A DNA stretch of 64,000 bases from Nocardia abscessus (GCF_015477775.1 NZ_JADLQO010000005.1:1-64000); one strand, 5' to 3'; counted from the first letter of the stretch, positions 44,846-54,070 are shown. Numbers and translations: made by a program. The notes: generated by a model from the letters alone, not told the origin.

Positions 44846-45508
44846 ATGCCGAGCTCCTCGTCACAGCCTCAGCGCACCGGCCGACCTGCGCGTATTTCTC
44901 GCACGGAGATCGTCGCGGCGGCCAACGCGGTGATCGATGCCGAGGGTGTGGAGAAACTGACCATGCGCCGCCTGGCCACCGAGCTGGGCTGCACGGCGAT
45001 GGCGCTGTACCACCACGTCCGCGACAAGGAAGACCTGCTCCGGTTGCTGCTCGACGACTACGCCGACCAGGTGGTGTGGCCGGATCTGCCGCAGCAGCCG
45101 AAAGAGCGCGTCCGCGTCGCGGCGCTGGCCATGCACGACGTGCTCGCCGCACGCCCGTGGATCGTCGAAATCCTCGCCGCCGACGACCTTTTGGGCGTCT
45201 CGGCACTGTGGGTCAGCGAATCGATCATCGACGGATTCGTGGCCGGCGGCCTGCCGCTGGACCGCGCCGTCGCCGCCTATCGCGCCGTCTGGCACTACAC
45301 GGCGGGCAACCTCATCGTGCGCGCCCGATCCGCCCGCCGGGCCGCGGACGATCGCCCCACCTTCCGCGCGCAGGTCTTCGCCGACCTGGACGCCGAAACT
45401 TACCCACGCCTGGCCGCTCTCGGCTCCGGCTACCTGTCCCTCGCCGCGCTGGACACCTACGAACTCGGCCTCGAAGCCCTCATCGAGGGACTGCTGCGGA
45501 CTCGGTGA
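44846..45508 (+). CDS. TetR-family transcriptional regulator
   Basis: A 220-residue regulator. The HTH is at residues about 15-60 (ISRTEIVAAANAVIDAEGVE, then LTMRRLATELGCTAMALYHH). The C-terminal ligand domain (WIVEILAADDLLG, then WHYTAGNLIVRARSARRA) resembles the TetR C-terminal class that often controls drug efflux. It is divergent from the MFS remnant with a palindrome between, so it probably represses itself and once controlled that pump. The ATG at 44846 gives the usual short basic lead; a start at 44828 is possible. Confidence 0.87.
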   Translation: MPSSSSQPQRTGRPARISRTEIVAAANAVIDAEGVEKLTMRRLATELGCTAMALYHHVRDKEDLLRLLLDDYADQVVWPDLPQQPKERVRVAALAMHDVLAARPWIVEILAADDLLGVSALWVSESIIDGFVAGGLPLDRAVAAYRAVWHYTAGNLIVRARSARRAADDRPTFRAQVFADLDAETYPRLAALGSGYLSLAALDTYELGLEALIEGLLRTR

Positions 45509-45549
45509 GCGGATGCGGCCGTTCCGATTCACATTCTCGGTCCGAATAC

Positions 45550-45583
45550 AGTTCGAGCCCGCCACAACGGACGGGCTCGAACT
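45550..45583. terminator. Bidirectional terminator, TetR and M13 protease genes
   Basis: A perfect 12-base stem (AGTTCGAGCCCG, 45550-45561, with 45572-45583) and a 10-base loop between convergent genes. No T run. Confidence 0.65.
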
Positions 45584-45617
45584 CACCTCGCGCCGAGTCG
45601 GAACGCGGCCGGTCGAC

Positions 45618-47666
45618 TCAGAACGTCACCCGCTGGTCCGCCGGCAGGAACAGCTTGTCGCCTTCCTTCACCTCGAAGGTCTTGTAGAACTCCGCGAGGT
45701 TGCGCACCACCTGGTTGCAGCGGAATTCGGCGGGGGAGTGGGTATCGGCGGCCAGGGAGCGGACCGTGAGTTCCTCGGTCTGCTTCTCGCGCCAACTGCG
45801 AGCCCAGGACAGGAACATGGTGCGGTAGTCGGGATCGTCGATACCGCGACGTTTCTCCGCGATGCGGAAGGCGGCCAGCGTGATCTGCAGTCCGCGCAGA
45901 TCGGCAAGGTTCTCGCCGACGGTGAGTTCGCCGTTGACGTGCTGGCTCGGCTCGAGGCCCTCCGGTACGAGCACGTTGTACTGGTCGACGAGTTGCTTGG
46001 CCTTGGCCTCGAAGGCGGCACGGTCCTCGGGCGTCCACCAGTCGCGCCGGTTGCCGTCTCCGTCGTACTTGGAGCCCTGGTCGTCGAAGCCGTGGCCGAT
46101 TTCGTGTCCGATGGTCGAGCCGACCGCGCCGAAATTGACCGCGGGCAGGGCGTCCTTGTCGAAGAAAGGCGGCTGGAGGTAGGCGGCCGGGAAGACGATC
46201 TGATTGGAAGTCGATGAATAGTAGGCGTTCACCGTCTGGGGCGACATGACCCACTCGGACTTGTCGACCGGGGTGCCGAGGCGGGCGAACGCGCGCTTGA
46301 CCTCGAACTCGTTGACGGCGAGCAGGGACTCGATCAGCTTGCCCTTGGTGATCTTCAGCTTGGAGTAGTCGACCCACTTGTCCGGGTAGCCGATCTTGGT
46401 ATCGATCTTGTCCAGTTTGGCCAGCGAGGCGGTCCTGGTCGCGGGCGACATCCAGGTCGAATTGGTGAAATTCTCCCGGTAGGCCGCGACGACGTCGGCC
46501 AGCATCTCTTTGGCGCGCTCCTTGGCGTCCGGCGGAAAGTGCTTCGCCACGTACAGTTTTCCGAGCTGCTCACCGAGATGCTCATCGACGATGCCGACCC
46601 CGTATTTCCACCGCTCGGGACGCTCGTCCTGCCCGTTGAGCACCTTGCCCTTGAACTCGAAATTCGCGTCGTTGACGGCCTTGGGCAGGTAGGGAGCGAA
46701 CTCCCGCAGCACGTACAACTTCAGGTAATCCCGCCACGTGGCGATGTCCACCTCGGTCCACAGCTGACCGGCCGCCGTGAGGTAGGACGGCTGGTTGACC
46801 ACCATCGTCGCGAACAGCTCGCGCGGGCGATCGGTGTTCCCCGCCAGCCACGGATCCCAGTCGAAGCTCGGGGCGAGTGCGGTCATGTCCGCCCAGCCGT
46901 ACACGTTGTACGTCGCGTCGGTGTCACGGTTGCGCACGTTGTCCCAGTGTGCGGGTGCGATGCGCTTCTCCAGGTCGAACACCCGCCCGGCGGTACCGGC
47001 CGGGTCGGCCAGCCCGGCGCCTGCGGCGAGGCGTTCGAGGAAGATCCGGTACTGCTCGAGCACCGCGGCGTACTCCGGCTTCCGGTAGTACTGCTCGCCG
47101 AGCCCGAGACCGGACTGGCCGACCGAGGGGATGTAGGCGTCGGAGTTCTTCCGGTCGACTCCGATGCCGAGGCCGATCAGTCCGCCGATCGGCAGTTCGG
47201 CCATCACCTTCGCCAGGTCCGGCTTGGTCGCGGCGCCGTCGATCTCGGCGAACAGCGGCGCCAGCGGCGTCATGCCGAGGCGTTCGATCTCGTCCCAGTC
47301 CACGCGCGCGTCGTAGAGGTCCCTGATCTGCTGCTCCTCCGAGCCCGGCTTCGGATCGCGGATCCCCTCGATGATCTCCCGCAACTGCTGCTGCGTGCGC
47401 TCGGCCGCCTCGCTCGTCGAGCCGAAGGCGACCTTGTCCGGCGGCAGCTGGTACTCCCGCAGCCACTTGCCGTTGACGTGCCGGTACAGGTCGTCCTGCG
47501 GCCGGATCGTCTCGTCCGCTCCGGTGAGATCGACGCCGGTGAGCGTCCTGCTCGCGGGTTCGGCGTCGTCCGAGCACGCGACCAGCGCGGCGACGGCCGG
47601 GACCGCGCCGAGCGCGATCAGGAAGGCACGACGATCCAGCTTCGCTGGCCCACCGGTAGATGTCAC
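45618..47666 (-). CDS. M13-family zinc metalloprotease, lipoprotein (PepO/Zmp1-like)
   Basis: A 682-residue extracytoplasmic peptidase. The N-terminus has a Tat-like RRAFLIAL and a lipobox ending LVAC near residue 30, so it is anchored to the outer face of the membrane. The long N-terminal lobe contains NVYGWADMTALAPSFDWDPW. The catalytic lobe has the zinc motif GHEIGHGFDDQG near residue 512, and the third ligand motif VGENLADLRG near 574. The C-terminal part (RCNQVVRNLAEFYKTFEVKEG) is typical of M13. Cytoplasmic Zmp1 of M. tuberculosis lacks a lipobox, so this is a surface version. The GTG at 47666 follows GGAGAGGA. Confidence 0.9.
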   Translation of the reverse strand: MTSTGGPAKLDRRAFLIALGAVPAVAALVACSDDAEPASRTLTGVDLTGADETIRPQDDLYRHVNGKWLREYQLPPDKVAFGSTSEAAERTQQQLREIIEGIRDPKPGSEEQQIRDLYDARVDWDEIERLGMTPLAPLFAEIDGAATKPDLAKVMAELPIGGLIGLGIGVDRKNSDAYIPSVGQSGLGLGEQYYRKPEYAAVLEQYRIFLERLAAGAGLADPAGTAGRVFDLEKRIAPAHWDNVRNRDTDATYNVYGWADMTALAPSFDWDPWLAGNTDRPRELFATMVVNQPSYLTAAGQLWTEVDIATWRDYLKLYVLREFAPYLPKAVNDANFEFKGKVLNGQDERPERWKYGVGIVDEHLGEQLGKLYVAKHFPPDAKERAKEMLADVVAAYRENFTNSTWMSPATRTASLAKLDKIDTKIGYPDKWVDYSKLKITKGKLIESLLAVNEFEVKRAFARLGTPVDKSEWVMSPQTVNAYYSSTSNQIVFPAAYLQPPFFDKDALPAVNFGAVGSTIGHEIGHGFDDQGSKYDGDGNRRDWWTPEDRAAFEAKAKQLVDQYNVLVPEGLEPSQHVNGELTVGENLADLRGLQITLAAFRIAEKRRGIDDPDYRTMFLSWARSWREKQTEELTVRSLAADTHSPAEFRCNQVVRNLAEFYKTFEVKEGDKLFLPADQRVTF

Positions 47667-47791
47667 GAGAATCCTCTCCCCGACGCGGCGTCGCCGCAGA
47701 TGTACGAAGGCAGCCTTGCAGGACACGAGGCTACCGGCGCGGAGGCAGTCCAGCCCGGATTGGGGAATGGGCACTGCCGTGTGGCCCCGAT

Positions 47792-47821
47792 TTGGGAACG
47801 ACCTGCGGATTCCCATACACT
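47792..47821 (+). promoter_or_regulatory. Probable promoter of the rplN-rpsN transcription unit
   Basis: TTGGGA (47792-47797) and TACACT (47816-47821) with an 18-base spacer, followed by TAGACCGGTTGCCTG. The last 20 bases recur almost unchanged before rpsH. No gene is seen in 47667-48002 apart from this promoter and a leader of about 175 bases. Confidence 0.6.
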
Positions 47822-48002
47822 AGACCGGTTGCCTGCGGGAGCTGTGCCCGCAATCCGGCAGTGAACCCCCAGTGGTTGGTTCCGCGTTTCTTGCTCGAAC
47901 CGAGGAAAACGCTGGCAGGCGCGCGTCCGGAGGGCAACCGACCATGCCCGTCGGGTCGGCAATCCGGCGTGCACATACGTCCAGGTCAAGGAGGACGCTG
48001 AA

Positions 48003-48371
48003 GTGATTCAGCAGGAGTCGCGACTGCGCGTCGCCGACAACACGGGTGCGAAGGAGATTCTCTGCATCCGCGTTCTCGGCGGTTCGTCGCGTCGCTATGC
48101 CGGTATCGGCGACATCATCGTCGCTACCGTGAAGGACGCCATCCCCGGCGGCAACGTGAAGCGGGGTGACGTCGTCAAGGCCGTCGTCGTGCGCACCACC
48201 AAGGAGCGCCGTCGTCCGGATGGTTCCTACATCAAGTTCGACGAGAACGCGGCCGTGCTCATCAAGGCGGACAACGACCCGCGCGGCACTCGCATCTTCG
48301 GCCCGGTGGGCCGCGAACTGCGCGACAAGAAGTTCATGAAGATCGTGTCGCTGGCTCCGGAGGTGCTCTGA
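48003..48371 (+). CDS. rplN: 50S ribosomal protein L14
   Basis: A 122-residue protein of full length with the L14 signature: [19 protein letters not shown] at the start and [20 protein letters not shown] near the end. It binds 23S rRNA near the 30S interface. The start is GTG, preceded by AAGGAGG. First gene of the left part of the spc operon. Confidence 0.98.
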   Translation: MIQQESRLRVADNTGAKEILCIRVLGGSSRRYAGIGDIIVATVKDAIPGGNVKRGDVVKAVVVRTTKERRRPDGSYIKFDENAAVLIKADNDPRGTRIFGPVGRELRDKKFMKIVSLAPEVL

Positions 48372-48372
48372 C

Positions 48373-48690
48373 ATGAAGGTGCACAAGGGTGACACCGTGC
48401 TCGTCATCTCGGGCAAGGACAAGGGCGCCAAGGGCAAGGTCATCCAGGCCTACCCGAAGGAGAACCGGGTCCTCGTCGAGGGCGTGAACCGGATCAAGAA
48501 GCACGTCGCGAACTCCGCCAACCAGCGCGGCGCCTCCTCGGGCGGCATCGTGACCCAGGAAGCCCCCATCCACGTCTCGAACGTGATGGTCGTCGACTCC
48601 GACGGCAAGCCGGCTCGTATCGGCTACCGGACCGACGAGGAGAGCGGCAAGCGGGTCCGGATCTCCCGTAAGAACGGGAAGGACATCTGA
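48373..48690 (+). CDS. rplX: 50S ribosomal protein L24
   Basis: A 105-residue protein of normal length with the N-terminal KOW motif: [20 protein letters not shown] then GKV and [10 protein letters not shown]. It is an early assembly protein of the 50S subunit. It starts one base after the rplN stop, so the genes are translationally coupled. Confidence 0.98.
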   Translation: MKVHKGDTVLVISGKDKGAKGKVIQAYPKENRVLVEGVNRIKKHVANSANQRGASSGGIVTQEAPIHVSNVMVVDSDGKPARIGYRTDEESGKRVRISRKNGKDI

Positions 48691-48691
48691 T

Positions 48692-49255
48692 ATGACCACC
48701 ACGGAAAAAGTGCAGCCCCGGCTGAAGCAGCGCTACCGCGAAGAGATCAAGGACGCGCTGAACAAGGAATTCAACTACGCCAACGTGATGCAGATCCCGG
48801 GCGTGGTGAAGGTCGTCGTCAACATGGGTGTCGGCGACGCCGCCCGCGACGCGAAGCTGATCAACGGCGCCGTCGAGGACCTGGCCCTGATCACCGGTCA
48901 GAAGCCGCAGATCCGCAAGGCGACCAAGTCCATCGCGCAGTTCAAGCTGCGTGAGGGCATGCCGATCGGCGCCAAGGTCACCCTGCGCGGCGACCGGATG
49001 TGGGAGTTCCTCGACCGCCTGGTCTCCATCGCGCTGCCCCGTATCCGCGACTTCCGCGGCCTGTCGCCGAAGCAGTTCGACGGCAACGGCAACTACACGT
49101 TCGGCCTGAGCGAGCAGTCGATGTTCCACGAGATCGACGTGGACCGCATCGACCGTCCGCGGGGTATGGACATCACCGTGGTGACCACCGCGACCAACAA
49201 CGAAGAAGGCCGTGCCCTGCTCAAGCACCTCGGCTTCCCGTTCAAGGAGAACTGA
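48692..49255 (+). CDS. rplE: 50S ribosomal protein L5
   Basis: A 187-residue protein with the L5 signature around [40 protein letters not shown] and [20 protein letters not shown]. It binds 5S rRNA and contacts the P-site tRNA. One base separates it from rplX. The order is the conserved spc order. Confidence 0.98.
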   Translation: MTTTEKVQPRLKQRYREEIKDALNKEFNYANVMQIPGVVKVVVNMGVGDAARDAKLINGAVEDLALITGQKPQIRKATKSIAQFKLREGMPIGAKVTLRGDRMWEFLDRLVSIALPRIRDFRGLSPKQFDGNGNYTFGLSEQSMFHEIDVDRIDRPRGMDITVVTTATNNEEGRALLKHLGFPFKEN

Positions 49256-49259
49256 GCAC

Positions 49260-49445
49260 ATGGCAAAGAAAGCACTGGTCAACAAGGCCAACGCCAAGCC
49301 CAAGTTTGCGGTCCGCGCCTACACCCGCTGCCAGCGGTGCGGTCGCCCGCACGCGGTCTACCGCAAGTTCGGCCTCTGCCGCGTGTGCCTGCGCGACATG
49401 GCGCACAAGGGCGAGCTGCCCGGCGTGCACAAGAGCTCCTGGTGA
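49260..49445 (+). CDS. rpsN: 30S ribosomal protein S14, zinc-binding (type Z)
   Basis: A 61-residue S14 of the short type. It keeps both CxxC pairs ([20 protein letters not shown]) and so belongs to the zinc-binding form normally encoded in the spc operon; the longer Zn-free form is encoded elsewhere in many actinobacteria. The ATG follows the rplE stop by 4 bases. It is the last gene before a strong hairpin; rpsH, its usual neighbour, is 11.4 kb away. Confidence 0.98.
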   Translation: MAKKALVNKANAKPKFAVRAYTRCQRCGRPHAVYRKFGLCRVCLRDMAHKGELPGVHKSSW

Positions 49446-49485
49446 GCTCGCGCTCCTCGTGAGCGCACCCGGATAGCAAGACACC

Positions 49486-49518
49486 GAGGGCACGGACTCA
49501 CACCGAGTCCGTGCCCTC
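49486..49518 (+). terminator. Terminator after rpsN
   Basis: A perfect 14-base stem (GAGGGCACGGACTC, 49486-49499, with 49505-49518) and 5-base loop, followed by GCCTTTCC. It closes the left part of the split spc operon. Confidence 0.82.
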
Positions 49519-49537
49519 GCCTTTCCATGGAGGCGCT

Positions 49538-49713
49538 TTCACCGCGGCGACACTGATCGGACGCGGTTTCCCGCCGCGAACGCCGCCGTGGAGTGTTCGA
49601 CCGAAGCTGGAATCCTGCGCCGGCTCACCGTCGGCCGCCGCGACCGTGCCTTCGAGTCCCCCGAGGCGATCACCGCCATGGAACGGCGTCTTGCCAGTCC
49701 TTTGTTCCTCTGA
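49538..49713 (+). pseudogene. Fic protein pseudogene fragment (C-terminal end)
   Basis: These bases align with the last 175 bases or so of the intact fic gene at 52781-54070 (its part 53835-53998): shared runs include ATCGGACGC, AACGCCGCCGTG, GGCCGCCGC, GCCTTCGAGTC and CCCGAGGCGATCA, and both copies end in GAACGGCGTCT-GCCAG. Read in the intact frame it would give AGILRRLTVGRRDRAFESPE, but the copy has three T where the gene has four (around 49567-49569), a one-base frameshift. It also lacks nine bases further on and has lost all of the Fic catalytic region. It ends at TGA 49711-49713. Confidence 0.78.
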
Positions 49714-49845
49714 CTGTCGAGGATCTGATGTGTGGCCGACCTCGGCTGTGATTTGTCCCGGATATCCAGTTCGATGACGCGTTTTGTGTCGACAGCGCTT
49801 AACGTCGCGGGGGCGCAACAGTTGGTTCGAAAGGTGGCGGCGAGC

Positions 49846-51399
49846 GTGACAGGTACCGAGGCGAAGCTCGATGAACTGGTCAAGATCCTGACGATCGCTG
49901 CGGAACCGGCGGGTGAGGCCGGTGCCGCCAAGCGGGAGAAGAAGGGCGTTCCGAGCGTTCGCCAGCGTGTGAACATGCTGCTCGACCCCGGAACGTTCAT
50001 CGAGACCGGTGCGTTGGCTCGTCAGCCCGACCGGCCGGATGCTCTCTACGGTGACGGGCTGGTCACCGGTCGCGGTCTGATCGGGGGCCGTCCGGTGGTC
50101 GTGATCGCCCACGATCAGACCGTGTACGGCGGGTCGGTCGGTATCACGTCCGCCCGCAAGTTCATGCGGGCGCTGCAACTCGCGTTCGACAACGCATGCC
50201 CGGTGGTGACGATCAATGATTCCGGCGGCGCGCGCATCCAGGACGCGGTGGGTTCGATCGCTTCGTTCGGTGATATTTCCCGGGTGTTGGAGAAACTGTC
50301 CGGGTATGTGCCACAGGTGTCGATCATTCTCGGCAAGTGTGCGGCGGGTTCGGTGTACGGGCCGATCAACACCGACGTGCTCATCGGCACCAAGGATTCC
50401 TACATGTTCGTCACCGGGCCGGAGGTGATCAAAGCCGTCAACGGTGAGGACGTCACCGCCGAGGAGCTCGGTGGCGCCGAGGTACAGGCCAGACGCGGCA
50501 CCCTGCATCACGTGGCCGACACCGAGCAGGAAGCCTACGAGTGGGCGCGCAATTACCTGAGCTACATGCCGACGAGCTGTCTCGAGCACCCGCCGATCGT
50601 GAACCCCGGCCTGGAGCCGGAGATCACTGCTACCGATCGCGAGCTCGACACGATCATCCCGGATTCCGATCGCGCCGGTTACGACATGCACGAGATCCTG
50701 CTGCGGATCTTCGACGACGGTGAATTCCACGAAATCCGCGCCGCGTTCGCCCCGAATCTGATCACCGGGTTCGCCAGGGTCGACGGCTCTCCGGTCGGTG
50801 TGATCGCCAACCAGCCGTTGGTGCTGGGTGGTTCCATCGACGCCGCCTGCTCGGACAAGTCGACCTACTTCATCCGGCTCTGCGACGCGTTCAACATCCC
50901 GCTGGTGTTCGTCGCGGACACCCCGGGCGTGCTGCCGGGCCTCGAGCAGGAAGCCTCCGGTGTGATCATCCGCGGCGGGCGGGTCCCGCGTGCGATCATC
51001 GAGGCGACGGTCCCGATCATCAACCTGGTCGTGCGCAAGTCCTACGGTGGCGCTTACGGCATGATGGCGGCCCGACAGGTGGGCGCCGACATCAGTTTCG
51101 CCTGGCCGACGGCCCGGATCGCTGTGATCGGCGCCGAAAGCGCGGTGGACCTCATCGGCAAGCGGCAATTGGCGGCGGTGCCGGAGGAGCATCGGGCAGC
51201 GGCGCGCGAGTTCATGATCAACCAGTACAACGAGACGATCGCCACCCCGTGGATCGCCGCCGAACGCGGCTACATCGACGCGGTCATCGAACCGGCGCGC
51301 ACCCGTCTGGAGATCCGGAACGCGCTGCGCCTGTTGCGGGACAAGCCGCCGGTCAAGCCGGAGTTCAACCCGCGCAAGCACCCGGTGTACCCGATGTGA
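49846..51399 (+). CDS. Acyl-CoA carboxylase carboxyltransferase (beta) subunit
   Basis: A 517-residue AccD/PccB-type subunit with two crotonase-fold halves: YGGSVGITSARKFMRALQLA, INDSGGARIQDAVGS, ILGKCAAGSVYGP in the first half, and FVADTPGVLPGLEQEASGVI, KSYGGAYGMMAARQVGADIS, AFAPNLITGFARVDG in the second. It transfers a carboxyl group from biotin to an acyl-CoA; acetyl-, propionyl- or longer acyl-CoA cannot be told apart. No biotin-carrying alpha subunit is near. The GTG at 49846 follows AAAGGTGG and leads into the usual TEAKLDELVKIL. In-frame starts at 49774 (ATG) and 49732 (GTG) would add 24 or 38 residues. It lies inside the interruption of the spc operon. Confidence 0.87.
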   Translation: MTGTEAKLDELVKILTIAAEPAGEAGAAKREKKGVPSVRQRVNMLLDPGTFIETGALARQPDRPDALYGDGLVTGRGLIGGRPVVVIAHDQTVYGGSVGITSARKFMRALQLAFDNACPVVTINDSGGARIQDAVGSIASFGDISRVLEKLSGYVPQVSIILGKCAAGSVYGPINTDVLIGTKDSYMFVTGPEVIKAVNGEDVTAEELGGAEVQARRGTLHHVADTEQEAYEWARNYLSYMPTSCLEHPPIVNPGLEPEITATDRELDTIIPDSDRAGYDMHEILLRIFDDGEFHEIRAAFAPNLITGFARVDGSPVGVIANQPLVLGGSIDAACSDKSTYFIRLCDAFNIPLVFVADTPGVLPGLEQEASGVIIRGGRVPRAIIEATVPIINLVVRKSYGGAYGMMAARQVGADISFAWPTARIAVIGAESAVDLIGKRQLAAVPEEHRAAAREFMINQYNETIATPWIAAERGYIDAVIEPARTRLEIRNALRLLRDKPPVKPEFNPRKHPVYPM

Positions 51400-51459
51400 T
51401 CTTCCCGTTGACTCCGCCCTGGGCGTCTGGCATGCCGAGCGCTGTCACACAACCCGAAG

Positions 51460-51496
51460 AAGGCGCTGCGGCGGATGGTTTCCGCCGCAGCGCCTT
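51460..51496. terminator. Bidirectional terminator, carboxyltransferase and secreted protein genes
   Basis: A perfect 16-base stem (AAGGCGCTGCGGCGGA, 51460-51475, with 51481-51496) and a 5-base loop between convergent genes. Confidence 0.8.
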
Positions 51497-51531
51497 TCGC
51501 TACTTCAGCTCAGCAGGTCGATCGCCGATCG

Positions 51532-52200
51532 TCAGGGCAGCACCTGCGGAATGACATCCGGTGCGACCGTACCCACGATCGCGCCGATCACGGCACCGAG
51601 AATGGCGGTGGTCACCACGCCGACCACGGCGCACAGCGCGTAACCGACGACGAAGATCGCCAGGGTCGGAATGCAGGTGATGAGGGCGGTGACCGCACCG
51701 ACGCCCGCGCCCGCGGCCGCACCGTTCATGACCGGATCCGGGTACTGCGCCCCAGGATTGGTCGCGATGTCCTTCAGTTCCGCGCCCGTCGCTGCCGAGA
51801 CCTCAGGTGTCGTCACCGACAGCGTGCGGCCGTCTTCGGACACCTTGGCATCCAGGGCGATGGTGGTACCGGACGGTGTGGCCAGCGTGCGCGGAACCTC
51901 GGTGACCGCCGTGCCCGCCTTGTTCACGACCTTGATCGAGGTCTCGCCGAGCTGGAACGTGCCGGCATCCAGCGTTGTGGAGACGGTGCTCAGGTCCGGC
52001 GCGACCGTGGCGTGGTAGCCGATGTCCGCGGACGTGCCCGTCGTCGAAATCGCCTGAGCCAACTGCGCCTGCTGCTCGGCGTAGTTGGCGGCCGATGCGG
52101 CTCCGGCACCGGCGAATGTGGTCGCCACGGCCAGCGGCAGCGCACCGATGAGAGCCTTACGACCGATCTGCATTGCAGCGCGATAGAACATTGAATTCAT
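51532..52200 (-). CDS. Secreted protein with glycine-zipper-like C-terminal membrane segment
   Basis: A 222-residue protein. A signal peptide (QIGRKALIGALPLAVATTFA, then GAGAASAANY with a probable cut after ASA) is followed by a beta-rich region of about 110 residues. The hydrophobic Gly/Ala-rich C-terminus (NGAAAGAGVGAVTALITCIP, then ILGAVIGAIVGTVAP) has the spacing of a glycine zipper. Such C-termini insert into or oligomerise in membranes. I do not know a function; similar exported proteins are numerous in Nocardia. GGGGAGGAA lies just before 52200; the next ATG, at 52191, is an alternative start. Confidence 0.68.
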   Translation of the reverse strand: MNSMFYRAAMQIGRKALIGALPLAVATTFAGAGAASAANYAEQQAQLAQAISTTGTSADIGYHATVAPDLSTVSTTLDAGTFQLGETSIKVVNKAGTAVTEVPRTLATPSGTTIALDAKVSEDGRTLSVTTPEVSAATGAELKDIATNPGAQYPDPVMNGAAAGAGVGAVTALITCIPTLAIFVVGYALCAVVGVVTTAILGAVIGAIVGTVAPDVIPQVLP

Positions 52201-52738
52201 TTCCTCCCCGACCCCCGACACCCCCACGTGGACGAATCGAACGCCGATCGTGTGATGTGAACGCACTATTGGTAGCGATCGCACCGTCGACAAGGCAAGT
52301 TCTGTGACATTGTCGACATTGGGGAACCGATTGAGCCGCAGGATATTTGGATTCGGCATGAGGCTCGGCATCAAGAGCGAATGCTGTCGCCGGCCCCCGC
52401 CGCCTCATCGGGAGACTGCCGCAAAGCTCTTGTTCGGCGCTGTCCAGACGCGCTGCCCCGGACGAGCAGGTCGACATCGTTCAGTGCGTCCCGGTCTACC
52501 CGTGCGTTTCGGCGTGGTGCAGCAATTCGATATCCGACCGGACCACGTGATCAGTCGATATGGCGGAAAGTCGCCGGCACGGCGCGGTGCGGAGGTGGGC
52601 GGCGCGAAGTCGACAAGTCGGCCGGTGACCGAGGGTGCGAGCCAGGCTGCTGGATCAAGGATGCGAACCGGTGCCGAATTCGTGGGAGTCGGTCCACCGG
52701 GTCATCGCCCGCGTGTGGCCTGGATAGAACTACGACAT
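52201..52738. other. Intergenic stretch between divergent genes, no gene seen
   Basis: About 540 bases between the secreted protein gene and fic. No frame has coding character and no tRNA is visible. A short inverted repeat GTCGACAA/TTGTCGAC (52286-52293 and 52310-52317) may belong to the promoter of the secreted protein. The rest may be degraded sequence left by insertion events. Confidence 0.5.
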
Positions 52739-52773
52739 CCTTATTAAAGGTTATCTGTTAACCTTTAATAAGG
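52739..52773. promoter_or_regulatory. Perfect inverted repeat overlapping the fic ribosome-binding site
   Basis: A 15-base arm (CCTTATTAAAGGTTA, 52739-52753) pairs exactly with 52759-52773 across a 5-base loop. The right arm ends in AAGG, which is part of the AAGGAGG Shine-Dalgarno, 7 bases before the fic ATG. As DNA it is a likely operator; as RNA the hairpin would hide the ribosome-binding site. It is strikingly A/T-rich for this genome. Confidence 0.8.
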
Positions 52774-52780
52774 AGGTGGC

Positions 52781-54070
52781 ATGGCTAAGTTTGCGCAGCG
52801 GCGGTGGGTTGGCAACTTGGATGGTGGTGGCCTGTCTCGACGAGATCGTGGCTCCGGCACGTACCACGCGTATCTGCCCGATTCGTTGGCTGGTCGCCGC
52901 ATCGTTTTGACCAGCGAAACCGCCGCCGACGTCGTCGATGCGGAGGTGGCGATCACCCGTCTCGATACGGAGGCGGTGGCGCTCGTCGAGACAGAAGCGC
53001 TGTCTCGGTTGCTGCTGCGCGCCGAGGCCATCGCATCGTCACGGATCGAGGGGTTGGTGGTCGGCGCGCGTCGACTGCTGCGCGCGGAGGCGGCGCGTCA
53101 GCTCGAAGGAGAATCATCGGATGTGACGGCCGCCGAGGTGCTGGCGAATATCGATGCCATGGCTGTGGCCGCCGATGCGGTTGGCCGTGGTGAGTCGATC
53201 ACCGAAGATGTTCTGCTCGAGATTCATCGACGGTTGCTCGCGGGCACCAGGCTCGCACAGCACGGCGGATGTTTACGAGACGTACAGAACTGGATCGGTG
53301 GCAGCTCCTTCAATCCCTGCTCGGCCGTCTTCGTTCCGCCACCGCCGGAGCTCGTACCCGAGTTGATGGAGGACTTGATCTCGTTCTGCAATAGCGACGA
53401 TCTGCCCGCTGTCGCGCAGGCCGCCATCGCGCACGCACAGTTCGAGACGATCCACCCGTTCATCGACGGCAACGGCCGAACCGGTCGCGCGTTGATCCAC
53501 CTGATACTGCGCCGCCGCGGCGTGGCGGAACGCGTCGTCGCGCCTGTGTCGCTGATTCTCGCCACGTGGAGCGACAGCTACATCGACGGTCTGACTCGCT
53601 TTCGGCACGTGGGTGCGCCCGATTCCGATCAAGCTACCGACGATCTGAACATTTGGGTGGCGCGTTTCGCCGCCGCGTGCACTCGTGCGGCGCAGGATGC
53701 GACCGACTTCGAGATGAAGGCTGCCGATCTGCAGAGATCGTGGCGGGACCGAGTGGCTCCGGTGCGGGCGAACTCCGCATTGGACCTGCTGCTCGGCAAA
53801 CTGGTCGGAGCTCCGGTCCTCACCGTCGCCACGGCGTCGGCACTCATCGGACGCAGTTTTCCCGCTACAAACGCCGCCGTGCAGCGTTTGGCCGAAGCCG
53901 GAATTCTCCGCCAGCTCAGCGTGGGCCGCCGCAACAGGGCCTTCGAGTCACCCGAGGCGATCAGTGCTTTCACCGCCCTGGAACGGCGTCTCGCCAGCCC
54001 GGATGGAGACACGCAAACATCCGACCCAGCACGTCCGGTGCCGTCGAAGAATATGCCGCCCGACCGCTGA
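52781..54070 (+). CDS. Fic-domain protein with C-terminal winged helix
   Basis: A 429-residue protein. The Fic active-site motif HPFIDGNGRTGR is near residue 227 (catalytic His, nucleotide-binding NGRTGR) and intact. An inhibitory motif S-x-x-x-E-G (SSRIEG) near residue 87 marks the class with an N-terminal autoinhibitory helix. Residues about 345-410 look like a winged helix (VLTVATASALIGRSFPATNA, then VQRLAEAGILRQLS). Such Fic proteins transfer AMP from ATP to target proteins; the DNA-binding end suggests autoregulation through the palindrome just upstream. The target is unknown. A broken copy of the 3' end lies 3.2 kb upstream. Confidence 0.9.
   Translation: MAKFAQRRWVGNLDGGGLSRRDRGSGTYHAYLPDSLAGRRIVLTSETAADVVDAEVAITRLDTEAVALVETEALSRLLLRAEAIASSRIEGLVVGARRLLRAEAARQLEGESSDVTAAEVLANIDAMAVAADAVGRGESITEDVLLEIHRRLLAGTRLAQHGGCLRDVQNWIGGSSFNPCSAVFVPPPPELVPELMEDLISFCNSDDLPAVAQAAIAHAQFETIHPFIDGNGRTGRALIHLILRRRGVAERVVAPVSLILATWSDSYIDGLTRFRHVGAPDSDQATDDLNIWVARFAAACTRAAQDATDFEMKAADLQRSWRDRVAPVRANSALDLLLGKLVGAPVLTVATASALIGRSFPATNAAVQRLAEAGILRQLSVGRRNRAFESPEAISAFTALERRLASPDGDTQTSDPARPVPSKNMPPDR

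Noticed and set aside
52201..52738. Small gene between the secreted protein and fic
   Set aside because: Open frames here are short, Arg/Ser-rich and lack ribosome-binding sites.
52739..52773. IdeR box (contains TTAACC/GGTTA)
   Set aside because: It lacks the AGGTWAGS-CTWACCT core and its long A/T arms extend well beyond a 19-base box; it fits a separate palindrome for fic.
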